Below, in pieces: positions 25,190 to 37,115 of a stretch of DNA of 64,000 bases. The stretch covers positions 992,001 through 1,056,000 of the forward strand of contig JAQGEQ010000043.1 of NCBI GenBank assembly GCA_034620365.1, given 5' to 3'. The position numbers and the translations under genes were made by a program. This DNA is from Pegea sp. RAD2-039. Its lineage: Eukaryota > Chordata > Thaliacea > Salpida > Salpidae. Below the pieces are notes generated by a model that saw only the letters and a program-made list of their open reading frames with translations, was not told the origin of the DNA and ran no database searches. The number at the start of each line of letters is the position of its first letter. The first letter of the stretch is position 1.

Positions 25190-28100
25190 TCTTGACAAGA
25201 AATCTCATTGTCAGTCTTTCAATCAGGTATTTTTTAAAAATCATATTTTGTAAGGTCTTTGGCTTTTACATGCATCTGTTACCTCATATATACTATTATA
25301 TACTGAAATATTACAGTCATTACATTGATATATACTTTCTACATATACAGATAGATAGATATTCTGAACAATGCATTGATTTTAGTTGAGTAGTTTATTT
25401 TTAAACTGAGCTAAATTTCATTATTGTCATCATATTTTGATTGGTGCTTTCAATGTATAAAGTTTTCGGCGGTCTTTTTCTTATACTTGAACTGTTTTTT
25501 ACAGCAAAATATTTATTTAGTTTTTAGGATTATCAATGTTATTATTTATTAATTCATCTCTTGTATGACTAATTTCATAAATTGTCTGTTGAAAAATGTA
25601 GCAATTTTACAAAAACTATAAAACTAAAGTCTGTATAAGATAAACCAATATTTTCCTAAAAAGAAACCAGTGTGAAAAATAGTTCTCTTAACCAGTTTGT
25701 AGAGAAAAAATATTAGACCTTTGCAATCAAAGTAATTATCAAATTTCTGGAAATAAGCCACACAAAGTTAATATATATAGTCTTTTGGTTATTAAATTTA
25801 AAACCTATTTTTATAATTTTACAAAAGAAGTGAATTTTAATCTAAAATTAACTAATGACAATTACCAAAATCTTTAACTATTCATTATATATCATAATAT
25901 AAATGAGCTGAAAACCTTTAAAATAAAAATAATTTTCTATTTCGAATCAATTATTCTATATTTTTACAGCAATAGTTTTTGAAAATATCTATTTTAATCT
26001 TTTAATTTGTATGGCTTTCAAAGTTGAAAATGGAAACTTATACTTATAAATGTTATGCATGACTTAAAAAACTTAAAGACTATCGTTTTTAACAAAAGTC
26101 AAGACATATTGTCCAATTCAAGCACTGATAAAGTTTCATTTTTGTATGATAGCAACTTAAAACAACTATTCAGAAATGAACTTTGTTTACTTTCAGGTCG
26201 AACTGCAAATTTCTAACACTGTTCACATTTTCTCAACTAACTATAAATTAACTCCGAGTTCTAGTTAAATAGTTTTGTATTTTATCATATTTAAATTCAG
26301 GCTGTGCGTTCCTCCTGAAGCAGAACAAACACTTTAAAACACTTTCCGGCAAATATAACTAAGATCAGGACTTCCGTCTTATGAATATTTAGTTTTAGGT
26401 GGTTAAGGATGTTGGGTGCAAGTAATTAGGCGCAGCAAAATTTGAAATATGTTTACTGATCTAAGCAAATTAGAAGAACTTAATTTATTTAAGATATTCC
26501 TTTTATAATTATTACAAAAATCCATAAGTTAAGTTTTGATATAATTTTTGTTAATTTATAAATAATAAAGTTACCTAATTAATGAAATAGCAAAGCTTTA
26601 TAAAACAATTAAAACTTTGGCTTTTACATATAATGTGAAGCTTGAAATGATTGTACTTAAGTGTTTTCAAACACAAGATAAGTTTCATCTTAATTCACCA
26701 TTTTCCTTATCCACTTTTGAATGATAACTTGACAAATATGACATGGTTAGATCATGTAAAGCTATGATGTCACGGTGTTCCGCTTCAGTTGTTTCAAGGC
26801 AAAGCGGTATTTCTGCTGCCATCTTGCAATTTGTAATTGTAGCGTAATCACCGTGTGGCTCCTTAAATCTTCGTCTGATCATTCATCTCACCAAAATGAG
26901 AAAGATGAACTTTTAGGTATCAGTAGCATCTCTAGGATTTATTAAATCATCCATATCAAGCAGATGAGGAGCGACATTGAAGAATGAAGCAATACACAAT
27001 AGAAAAAATCAAACTACCTCTGAATCATCTTCTTGGTCTCTCTGATCCTAATCCATCACGAGACATGGACACGCTTACGACTTTCAAAGAGGTTTTATCT
27101 CCTACTATCACATGAGGGCGCTCTTGATGGTCGGTACTGTGTGTGTAATGAAGAGGAGACTGACAGGAGACACACGATCAAGAAAAAGAGGAAGATATAA
27201 AAAGAAAGAAAAAGGAAGAAGATTGGAATGTTGAAGATGAATTGTCGTTTGAGCATCAGCAACGTTTATATCCGATCATTTGTTTATCTTTTTTTACCAG
27301 GCATCGATCTTGTTTGCACGAGAGCAACATCTTACCATATCTTCTTTGGATGTTGGCAGACTAAGGAGGTAAAAAGATAAAAGTTCAAGCTGATCTTCAT
27401 CTATTTAATATTTCATAAACTATCCTGTTTTGTTCAAAATTGAATTTATTTATGAAGTAACTTATTGAAAAATTTAGAATAATTGAAAAAGAAAATTCGG
27501 TAGCAAAAATGAAAAAACAAATCAAGAAAGGAAAAATCTCTGAAAGAATTTCTTATTTTATACATTAAGTATTACTCAGAAATCAAATATTTAAAGGTAA
27601 AACACTGTTTCCTTTTTATTGTCATGTTTTTAACCAAAAAACAAACCAAAAACAAATAAACGCTTATTTTGAAGATATACTGAAAAGTATTCCATAAAAA
27701 TAAAATACCTTTTAAACTTCAAACAAATATACTCATAGTCTTTGACAAAACCTTTGATGGTATTTGACGTAAGTAAAAGATATAGTTTGATAAAAATGAC
27801 CGCTTCAAGCAGCAGAGAGACTAATAACTTTTACATCAATTCAATACTTTTTTTAAACTCTTTGAAAGAGGATTATTACTTAGCATAATGATAAATATTT
27901 ACAGTTGTCTCTTTTGAAGATACCTAGAGATCTTCTTATCAAACAATTTATGTAAATAATTAATCTTTGAGAATGTTTCATTGGTTACTAATTGAGAAGA
28001 AATGCGAACATAACAAGTGACATGTTTTTTAATGTGTCTTAAACTAAATTGTAAAAACTCGCATGGGCCTTTTTGTACTTAATCCATATTTGACACTGTT

Positions 28101-28600
28101 TGTTTACCACTAAAATAAAGTGATGGGATTATTGCCACACACACTGCAGGCGTCTAGTGGTTGTCATGGTACTCACAAATATATGTAATAATTAAATGGT
28201 TAATTTGAAGAATAGATTTGAAGGTTGTGCAAATAAAATATGGAAACCGAAAACTGTACTTTCTGATATTAATTCAATTGAAAAAAAACTATTTTCAAAT
28301 TACATCTAGGCTTTTTGTGACCTTAAAAATAGAAATAGATTAATAAAGAGTAAATGTCAAACTTCTGATTAGTTTCATCGCCTTCAGTTTCTACATTTTC
28401 AATTTTGCATTTTAGAACAAATTTCAGTAAAAAAATTTCAAACAATTAAATATTTGATGTTCATCAATTGCCTCAAGCGTTTCGTGAAAATATTTTTATA
28501 CAATTATCAAATAATAATCTCTTAATTGTGGTGTCCTCAACACTCCCTACCTCGTTTACTGCTATTAACAACCTCTCTCGCCCCACACTACTGAAGACAT
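25190..28600. other. non-coding region, with G+C-richer islands
   Basis: No gene can be supported. Two G+C-richer patches stand out from the background, about 26690-26900 and 27020-27320. The first contains a minus-strand open frame of 65 codons that I do not recognise. They could be exons of an unidentified transcript or conserved regulatory DNA. Confidence 0.4.
28160..28173. promoter_or_regulatory. RFX X-box-like site
   Basis: GTTGTCATGGTACT resembles the imperfect palindrome bound by RFX factors (GTTGCCATGGCAAC-type). It lies about 500 bp from the start of the TGACGTCA cluster. This is a sequence match only. Confidence 0.35.
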
Positions 28601-28721
28601 GTTTGTGCTTAGTCTTCCACTATATTGACCAATGAAGTAAATAGTAGTCGTGACGTCATCAGTAACTTGTTGATGATGTGTGTTAGTAACAATAGCAAAC
28701 ATCTGTGATTAGAGCTCGATT

Positions 28722-28735
28722 ACTACCATGACAAC
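28722..28735 (-). promoter_or_regulatory. RFX X-box-like site
   Basis: The minus strand reads GTTGTCATGGTAGT, close to the RFX X-box. It lies between TGACGTCA sites at 28651 and 28797. Confidence 0.4.
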
Positions 28736-30804
28736 TTCACTTCACATCTCGATACTTATCGTGCGTGATTGACACGATCAGTAGCAAACTGCTGTGTGAC
28801 GTCACAGGAAGGGACCACCCAGCAAGGACGACTGGCCCAGCCCGATATGCATCATTGACAATTTTCGCTATATTGTGGCGCGCATCAAGTTGACGTCACA
28901 GCAGCGCAAAGATTGCACACATTGAAGAAGTGTTTCTTTGTGGATGATCACATACAAAAGAGGCTGAAATTAGATTTATGTCTTGAGATGTGGGAGGGAA
29001 GTAAAAGTTGTGCGTGTGGTCAGATATTCCTCGACCTCCCATGATGGAAACAAATAAGAAAGAAATCGCGTCTGATGACGTCATTGCTCTTTTGTGAAAG
29101 TGTTTAAAAAGTTTCGAAAGTATGAGATAAGAGAGAGGGGGTGGTGACGTCATCACGTATCGATACATGCAAACGATGAAGCATAATCTGATTAAGATGA
29201 AGTGAAGATAATCACAGACGACAGTTGCAGAATGATACTAAATATACTTCACAGTCGGTTACAGCTCAATCTGCCTCAGCATCCTCATCTTTAATCGCCC
29301 ACCTTGTAAGTGAAGTCTGAAAATCGTTTTTTAATTGAATTGCCTACGATTAAATTGCCAATTTCATTTTTTCAGAGTATTTTATCGACAAAAATATATA
29401 GATAATGATAAATATTTATTTTGGTGATAATCTTTGGGTTGCTTTGTAAATAACAATAGTTATAACATAAAAATAAAATTTCACTTTTTATAAAACGCTT
29501 TGTTATAATTTTTTTAAGATTAAATTTTACTAGATTAGTTATTGGACTTCAATCTAACAACAAGACTTTAAATCATACAAAAGTAAATTTAGTCTAAAAT
29601 AGAATGTCTGAGATGACAAATCAATACATTGATCCAAATTGAATGAACAATTCTTTCTGTTAACGCAGTCTTAGTGCAGATCCAAGAAATTGTTCTTAAA
29701 GGCAAAACTGTTGTCTGGTTGTCAGTTCTAGATGGTGTTGGTATTCTGCCTGGTTACATTCAATTCTTAGCTATTAGGTTTAATTTCTATTATAAGGCTG
29801 CCAATAAATAAATTTACGATTTACTTTGAATGAGGGTACAAATAATTATTAAAATGATTAGAGTAAGATTAGGCTGTTTGTTGAAAAGATAACCTTTTCA
29901 AGGTGAAAGTATTTAGAAAACTAGTATGGCATCAAATTTGATTGTAATTTTGTTTACTCCATATACACCATAGATTAACACTAGGAGTAACGCTTCAAGT
30001 TTCCTCGTCTAAAGAACATAATTAAAAGGCTCAAATTAAACACTTTGTAGAGTATAAACCAACAATAAAAACTACATCACACTAAAAATGAGGTTATTTA
30101 AGATAGAAATAATACAAGCAACAACTAAACAGCTTTCTCTAAAAGTTGCAAAAAGATAAATCTTCAAATAAAGAAACATCAATCAAAAGATAAACAGATA
30201 TCAAGAAGTTAATCTAATCTTTTAATCCTTTTTCAAATATTTAGTTGATCAATGATAGCTTCATTTTAACTTCTTAAAAACCTTGGTAACTAAACTTTTG
30301 AAGTCCGAGGGGCCAATAGTGAGGACAGGCTGGTTTGGTAAATTCATCACCTATAAGTTGGTTAAAAGAATTTCTAACAACTAATCGATGATGAAAAAAA
30401 TATGAAATTCTTCAAAACATTTTCTTCATTTGAATCAAGCTGCATACCACAATGACGTCATCGATTACATGTTTAATTGTCGATTGCACAAAACGCAAAT
30501 GGCTTTCACAGATTTTGATTCATTAGAAAAGCTCGAAGTTGCTCACGTTAAATTGTTGGTGAAAATTGATCAATAAAAATGATCTTAGAAGAACTTTAAC
30601 CGCAAGATGACGTCATATATGACGTCAAACCTCATTATGACACACGGAATGAAATCGCTGTCTGATGACGTCACTGTCGGGTTATTTCTTTTCTGTGCCG
30701 GTCATTTGTGATAGTTGCTGCTTTTTAAAGAGGTCCAGATAAATGTTATCTAAGACAAATACGCGATCGAAAAAGGAGTTACGTCATCAGTAATCATTGT
30801 TGTG

Positions 30805-30819
30805 GTTGCTAATGACAAC
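30805..30819. promoter_or_regulatory. RFX X-box-like site
   Basis: GTTGCTAATGACAAC forms two half-sites in X-box arrangement, about 20 bp to the right of the near-CRE TTACGTCATC. Confidence 0.35.
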
Positions 30820-31109
30820 TATGACAACGCAAACTGGTTTGGTATCAGAAATTGGTTTCACTTCATCGATCACAGATGCACCTTTTAATGTGTTTTTGTT
30901 TCTATTAGAAAAGATGTACGGCTGTTACCATGAAAACTGTATGACAGCCTGGCGGCATTTGATGATGTCGCGTTGCAAGCGCCCGCTTGAGTAAAGTAGA
31001 ATGGAACACTTTCTATTTTCGATGACGTCACGGTAAATGGCGACGACAGTGTTTTTCAACACTTATACTGCAACACAACATATGTTTACGTGTAAATTCA
31101 CGCTTATCT

Positions 31110-31123
31110 GTCACCATAGCAAC
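31110..31123 (-). promoter_or_regulatory. RFX X-box-like site
   Basis: The minus strand reads GTTGCTATGGTGAC. It lies about 80 bp beyond the last TGACGTCA of the dense cluster. Confidence 0.4.
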
Positions 31124-31130
31124 CACATGG

Positions 31131-34100
31131 ATTTCGCTAATCTAAAGTTAGATATTGAATACCTCCTGTAAAGGCTTATCGTTGTTTAAGCAAGAAAGTT
31201 GTTTTTCGAATTTCAAAAATTTCACCAGTTTAGTTTTTTTATTTATTTGTATAAGAATTTTAAAGAACGTCTCTTTAACAGCCGCAATATTTATAGGATC
31301 GATAAAAGAATTTAATCAGATAAGTAATTCTAGTATCATTGTTGCAATAGAGTGACCACAAATTACTTTGCCTATTAGTTATGATAGTTGTCAAAATAGT
31401 TAAGCTCTTAACACGCTAAAATAGATTAGTGTTGATTTAAATAGTTCAGTTGTTAATAGTGAAAGTTTAAACAGGCATGAATAAAAAAAGAATTCTAATC
31501 TTATCATAAAAATGTTATCTTCATCAAAAGTCCGTTCAAATCTTACAATTTTGTTACTGTATAAAGTAAAGTATTTTTTTGATGATTGGCAGAATAATAT
31601 TTCAGTTTTTAAAAACTTATTGTAGCTGAAGTCAAAATATCTGAAGTATTTTAGGTATTTGATAAAGAATAAATAAATTAAACATTTTTATTATAGTAGT
31701 CAATCGTCATGATCGAATAATTGTGATAAAGTAATTATATGTTTACGCTGTTTAGAAATTGCTTAAACAGACAGAATAGTTTTTATCTGAGTAAAAAATA
31801 CTTGAAGATTTCAATTTCAGATATAAGCTGATATAAAATATATGCTTTAATTAATTCATAGAGCATGAAATAACTGTACTATAGCTAAATCAATTTGATA
31901 ATATAATAATGTTTAAGATTTACTTTTTAACAAATTATAAATAATATAAAAGTTTTTTATAAAAAAGTAATACAAAAATTGTTTATACTAATTACTGTAA
32001 TTAGAGTAAATAAAGTTAAAGCTAAATTCTAAGTATTCATAACTTCAAGCATAAGTTGAAACTAGGAACTTTGAAATAGTATTTTAAGAAATGAATTAAA
32101 TCGTAAAACGTTTGCAAGTAATTTAAAACTTTGTAAATAATTTGTTATAGGCCATCATTGAATAACTTATCCAGTAAAAACAAAGATGAAACTAAACAAT
32201 ACCGAAATTTAGTAATTAAGAAATAACCTTAATTTTCCTTCTAGTGATTAAAGTCAAAAGTTTAGTAAAATTGTTCATCCAATTATCAATAATATATTTT
32301 GGTTAATATTTGCTATTTGAAAATCTAAAAAAGTTGTCAGCGATTGTTCAAGCATATTTTCCAATCTATAAATTTTCTATACTAAATATATCTGTACAAA
32401 AGATGAGACGGAAAACAAAACAGTTAAGTATTGAATGACATAAGAATTAAATTCATTTTTTCAGGTGTAGGAAATTGTTTTTGGTGAAGATAAACCTTAT
32501 TTTGTAAACTGGATTTGTCTGGTGTATTGACGGTTTTTATATCTTTAAGATTTCAAACAATTTTTAAAATGTAAATTAAAATGAATTCTCCACAATTGGT
32601 TTTTCATTCTCATGTGTTTAACTGAAGTTAAAGTAAATATCATGAAACAGTAAAATAAGTTTTTCCACTTTAAAAAAGCCAAGGTTATATAAATAAAATA
32701 GTCTGTAAAATTAAAATACATGTTTAACATGAGGTCTTAATAATTTTTAAAATATAAAACAAATAAATACAAGACTGGTAACTATGATTAATCGACCCAA
32801 AATAATCTTCTTCTTGTTTCAACTGAGAGAAAAAACACGTGATAAACTGAAGGAGGGAGCACAATTACCTTCTTACAAATATATCCGATTGATAATACAA
32901 CAAAAACAAATTAGTCGAGGCAATCAATATGTTTCTTGACTATACAAGTCAATCGAAGCATAACGTCACTGTTGTCACGGCAACGAACATGCTGAGTAAT
33001 CCGATTATAAGCATAAAATAATTTTCATGATAAGTTTCAAAGTAAGAAGCTTCATCGGCGAGTTTTTAGTAAAATAGAAATTTATTGATAAGAGTTGAGT
33101 ACATTTGAAGTAGATTTAGCTGGAAGTAACAATATTTTGCTCGTTATCCTCTAAATTACTTCATGCAAACACTATATCAATCACTAAGATATGTGATTGA
33201 CAGTCAACAAACAGTTTTAATGCACAAGTAAGTAACTACACAGGCTTCCTTCAAATTACTTTCCTTACTGCAGTATTTTGGTTTCAATCCAAGTTTGACA
33301 AAAGTTAAATGATAAACTTGTTTTATGGTTCAAAGCTAAAAATAATCTTTTTGAAATTGACAACTTTTTTAGAGAGTTACGTACAATAAATATTATGACC
33401 AAAATTCGTAAATTTTTTTATGATTGCTTGCTGTAATTGAAAACAAAATGTTTTTGAATAAGATTAATTATTAAATCTTTTTTTAAGACTTAGGTATAAA
33501 GATTAATTTTCTAGAAGTCAATCAACAGTTTTGTGATGAAACTATAAAATAAAATCGGAATTGTTTTATATAAAATGAAAAAAATAATAAAAAGATTCCC
33601 TTATATAAAAAACTTGTCTGTTTATTTTGTCTGAAAAGCTTATTTTAAATTTAAAGTATTTATCGAAGTTTTTCCAATTCTTATTCTGTCATTTGTTGAT
33701 CACCAAAATTAAATTCTAATAATTCGTTTTTTTAACAATCTGATTATTTCTGTTGATCATTAAGAATCAAGTGAGTGATAAATTAACAACAAGCTAACTA
33801 ATCGCACAAAACGATCAAAGCAACAAGAAGTGAGATTCGATTGAAGCAACTTTTTGACTCACAACAACAAGAATGTTTGAATGATAATACAAGTAGAAAC
33901 TTACTTGTTTTCAGCCGGACCACCAACTTACATGGAGTGCAATTAATTTTTTGGCTTCTCACTCTTATCACGTGTCTGAGCGAAAGTTTGATAGATAAGC
34001 GTTAAAGAAACAGTAATAACATCACACGAAACTAAAACTTTGCTTTTTTTCTTGATATGGAACAAACAACAAAAACACAAACCTCTAAAACCAATTAGTA

Positions 34101-37100
34101 GTTTCAATTTCTATTTATTTTTCAGCATTGTTACCAACACTTAAAATCATGTCTGTATATTCAACCTGACTCACCACAATTCCTCTACAATCGTTCTGCC
34201 CCACTAAGCAACCGATCGTGGTATTAAGGACAATATTTTATAGTTTGTCGATCGGAACATTTTCACAAATTTTTCTAGAAGTATCGTTAGTAAGTTTTGA
34301 ATTTTTTCTTTCTAATAACTTTCTAAGTCTATTGAATCTGCTTGTCATTGTTTAATCTTTTCCTGCGTCGTAACTATCCTAGCGTGACGAGAGAAAAGAT
34401 AAGTTCAAACTATCTGCCCCTCTTTTATGTCTCAATCTATTCTTCCTTCTCTTTTCACCTTTGTGTTGTTGCCATGTCGACAGCTTTATGCTTGACTGAA
34501 TGTATACGTTGGCATGACAATGACAACCGTTTCCTAAAAGCCATCTCATTCCGCTCATCCAAACTTGATCCGTATCACGTGACTCACACATAGCAGATTG
34601 GAAACAGTTTGTTTTTGGATTTAGGAAACTTGTAAGATTTCCGGCAAAGACCACCCGCGTTTTTACAGCTTTTCTATGCTCGCTGTCTCTTCTACTTTCT
34701 GATTTCTCCATTTTTTGAATCAACTTGATTGTTAAGATAACAGTTGAGTTCTTTGTCTTCTACAAGTCAAGAATCGAAGTGAAATGATCTCCTGACAACC
34801 AGGCCACCTTTGCGAAAATTAAAATCAACTTTTCAGTCTGAAGTGTGATGAAAATTATTTTGAGCGATGCAAGTTAAATAAAGTATTAAAAGTTAGAAGA
34901 TAAAATTTATCATCAAATATGATTTTCAAAACTTTGTATTGTTTATTACAGCTTCGCCAACTTTACTCTTTGCAGCTGATTATTTTTTTTCAGTTTTAAT
35001 ATTTATAAAAAATGGTTCGTACCTGGCCGAACTGAATGTTTTGTAAGCATATGATCGGGCTACTATAAAGAGACCTAAAGCTTGAAGCTTATGTTATTGG
35101 CCTATAAGATTTTACTGGTCAAGGTGCTAAATTGCTTTTTATTTATTCTTTCTTATAAGTTTTATCAACCAGAAATAAAACCTAGGTTCCCGATCTCACA
35201 TCCACAAATTATTGATTTAAAAGAAAAATAGACACGCTTATCAAATTAAACTATCTACTAGTCTTTAATTTTCACATTACATATTTAATTTGTATCGAAA
35301 ATTGAAAGTTAGTGTAGTTTGTTTTCTACTGATTGCGTTTGATTTTATTAAGAAGAACAAATAAATGAAAAGACTCAAGTAAAATTGAAAAGCAATTTCC
35401 CGTCAGATATAATCGAATAAAATTGACGGAAACTGATTTAGTCATGGTTGAATGAGCTTCTGCAAAGCTGAATACAATTGCAAAGTGATATTAGAGCAAA
35501 CCTCGATTAGTTTGAAGAAGTGTCTTTGATTTATGAACGCAGATTGACGTATAATCATTTTAATTAGATCAGTTGTAAAAAAGATTAGCTTCACAAAAAA
35601 GACTGTCTTGCCGGAATTTACCACAAACATGTTTGTATCAAATGCTAGATAATACAAGTAAAATAGAAATTTAAAAAAAAAACTCTTTCTTCTCACTATA
35701 AAATTACCTCCGTTGTTACAAAAAGTTTTTGATAATTTCTTTCAATATTAGAAGCATATAATACTTGTATTAATTGGTATTTAGTATTTTCATTTAATCT
35801 TGATGATGCAGTGTAATCCAACTCTCTTGTGAAGATTGCTGAAATAATGAAATTAACATTTTGGTGGAAGTTGAAAAAAGATTTGACGGATTTATTTAAA
35901 TAGCTTTTTAAATGCGTCAAATTTCATAGAGATTATTTATTCTGTTGTAGTTTCAAAGTGGTTTCAGTAAATATTTCGAATGCATTTAACTTCAAGTTTT
36001 TCAACTTAACTATCTTAATTTTTCATAAAAGTTTTCAGAACTCTTAGTTAGTTTTTAAAATATAATTAAAATTTTCATATTTTCAATTCTTTGACCAGAT
36101 TGCAAAAAGACCAGCTTTCCGCCTCGACTCTCGACTAAATATATTTTCCTATATGATTGTTTACATAGCAGTTTGCTTAATTTTCTGTTTCTTGTGTTTT
36201 TTATCTCCTTTATTTTCGTTTCACTTCTAAACTCGACATAGTGAATAAGCTTGATGTCCTACTTTTATGCTTGACTTAATATATAAAGTAAAAATTTGTT
36301 AAGGGATTGATAACTATCCAAAAAAAGGTCTTCTTACCGACTACTACAGAAATCACCTTTTAATTTCATTTAAGAATTGTTTTGACACTAACAAGCGACC
36401 ACAAATGATAATTTTAATCTTATTTTATTCCAATCTGTTGCCGCGCCATTTTCTCCACGATTTATAGCAGCGAGAAAGTGCGGCAGTGAAAAAAAGTTGT
36501 CATAGGAACAAATTAAACTTAAGTTAATAACTTACTGATATTTAAACGTAATCGCACAAAACAAGAAAATGCACTGAACATGATTCTTTGGTTTTTTGAT
36601 TTGGCGAACAAAAGTGATCACTTTACTAAAACTACCAGGGAAACCACCTCATTGTAAATTTGGTGTGATAGTCGATTGCATATTGCTGCCATTCATAAGT
36701 AGTTGAAATATGGCGGGTATACATGCGTCACAATGCTTTCGTAAAACTCGCTTGTGTGATGTAAAGAAAGAAACAAGCAAAAATGAGAACGCAAATAAAA
36801 GTAAACTAATTAAAATTCGCTAAATATAAAAGAAAATACAAAAAAAGCGGACAATAAACAGATTCGAATTTCAGTCTACTGACACGAGGCTCAATTGGAG
36901 GCCATTAATGACAAGTTTACGAAAAGTAGAAGGCTTGCCAAAAAAACAAATAAACAAATAGATAATTAATAAAAATACTAATTTAATAATGATTTGATGC
37001 AAAACAAATTCATGGAAACTGTTTCTTGGTAAGACACCTTTTAATGAATCTATCATCTGCTCTTGAAAGATAAAATCGAAGTTCAATTTCTTCCATGAAT

Positions 37101-37115
37101 ATCAGATGAAGATGA
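31131..37115. other. non-coding region on the 3' side of the DMRT gene
   Basis: No coding exon can be supported over about 6 kb. Small G+C-richer islands occur near 32780-33010, 34130-34700 and 36420-36760. E-boxes (CACGTG) lie at about 32836, 33968 and 34575, and further X-box-like sites at 34468-34481 (GTTGCCATGTCGAC) and 36496-36509 (GTTGTCATAGGAAC). The 114-codon frame at 34379-34723 (-) has no recognisable family and is not called. Confidence 0.45.
32961..32984 (-). promoter_or_regulatory. composite X-box plus CRE-like element
   Basis: On the minus strand, GTTGCCGTGACAAC (X-box-like, 32984-32971) is followed two bases later by TGACGTTA (32968-32961), one base from a perfect CRE. RFX and CREB/ATF sites are known to pair with this spacing in the X1-X2 module of vertebrate MHC class II promoters. 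Here it lies in non-coding DNA between the CRE cluster and the DMRT gene. Confidence 0.45.

Larger units (their letters stand above)
28651..31030. promoter_or_regulatory. dense cluster of ten TGACGTCA (CRE/ATF) palindromes
   Basis: Exact TGACGTCA octamers start at 28651, 28797, 28891, 29076, 29145, 30453, 30608, 30620, 30666 and 31023. Many extend to GATGACGTCA or TGACGTCATC, the preference of ATF/CREB/JDP2-type bZIP dimers. A near match (TTACGTCATC) is at 30779. In DNA this poor in G and C, less than one such octamer would be expected in the whole window. The surrounding 28540-29300 and 30430-31130 blocks are also richer in G+C. It most likely acts as an enhancer. The nearest gene is the DMRT gene about 6 kb to the right, but the target is not shown by sequence. 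Confidence 0.7.

Noticed and set aside
34379-34723. A 114-codon minus-strand open frame
   Set aside because: No recognisable domain or plausible splice context, and a plus-strand frame overlaps it. It lies in a G+C-richer non-coding island where long chance frames are expected.
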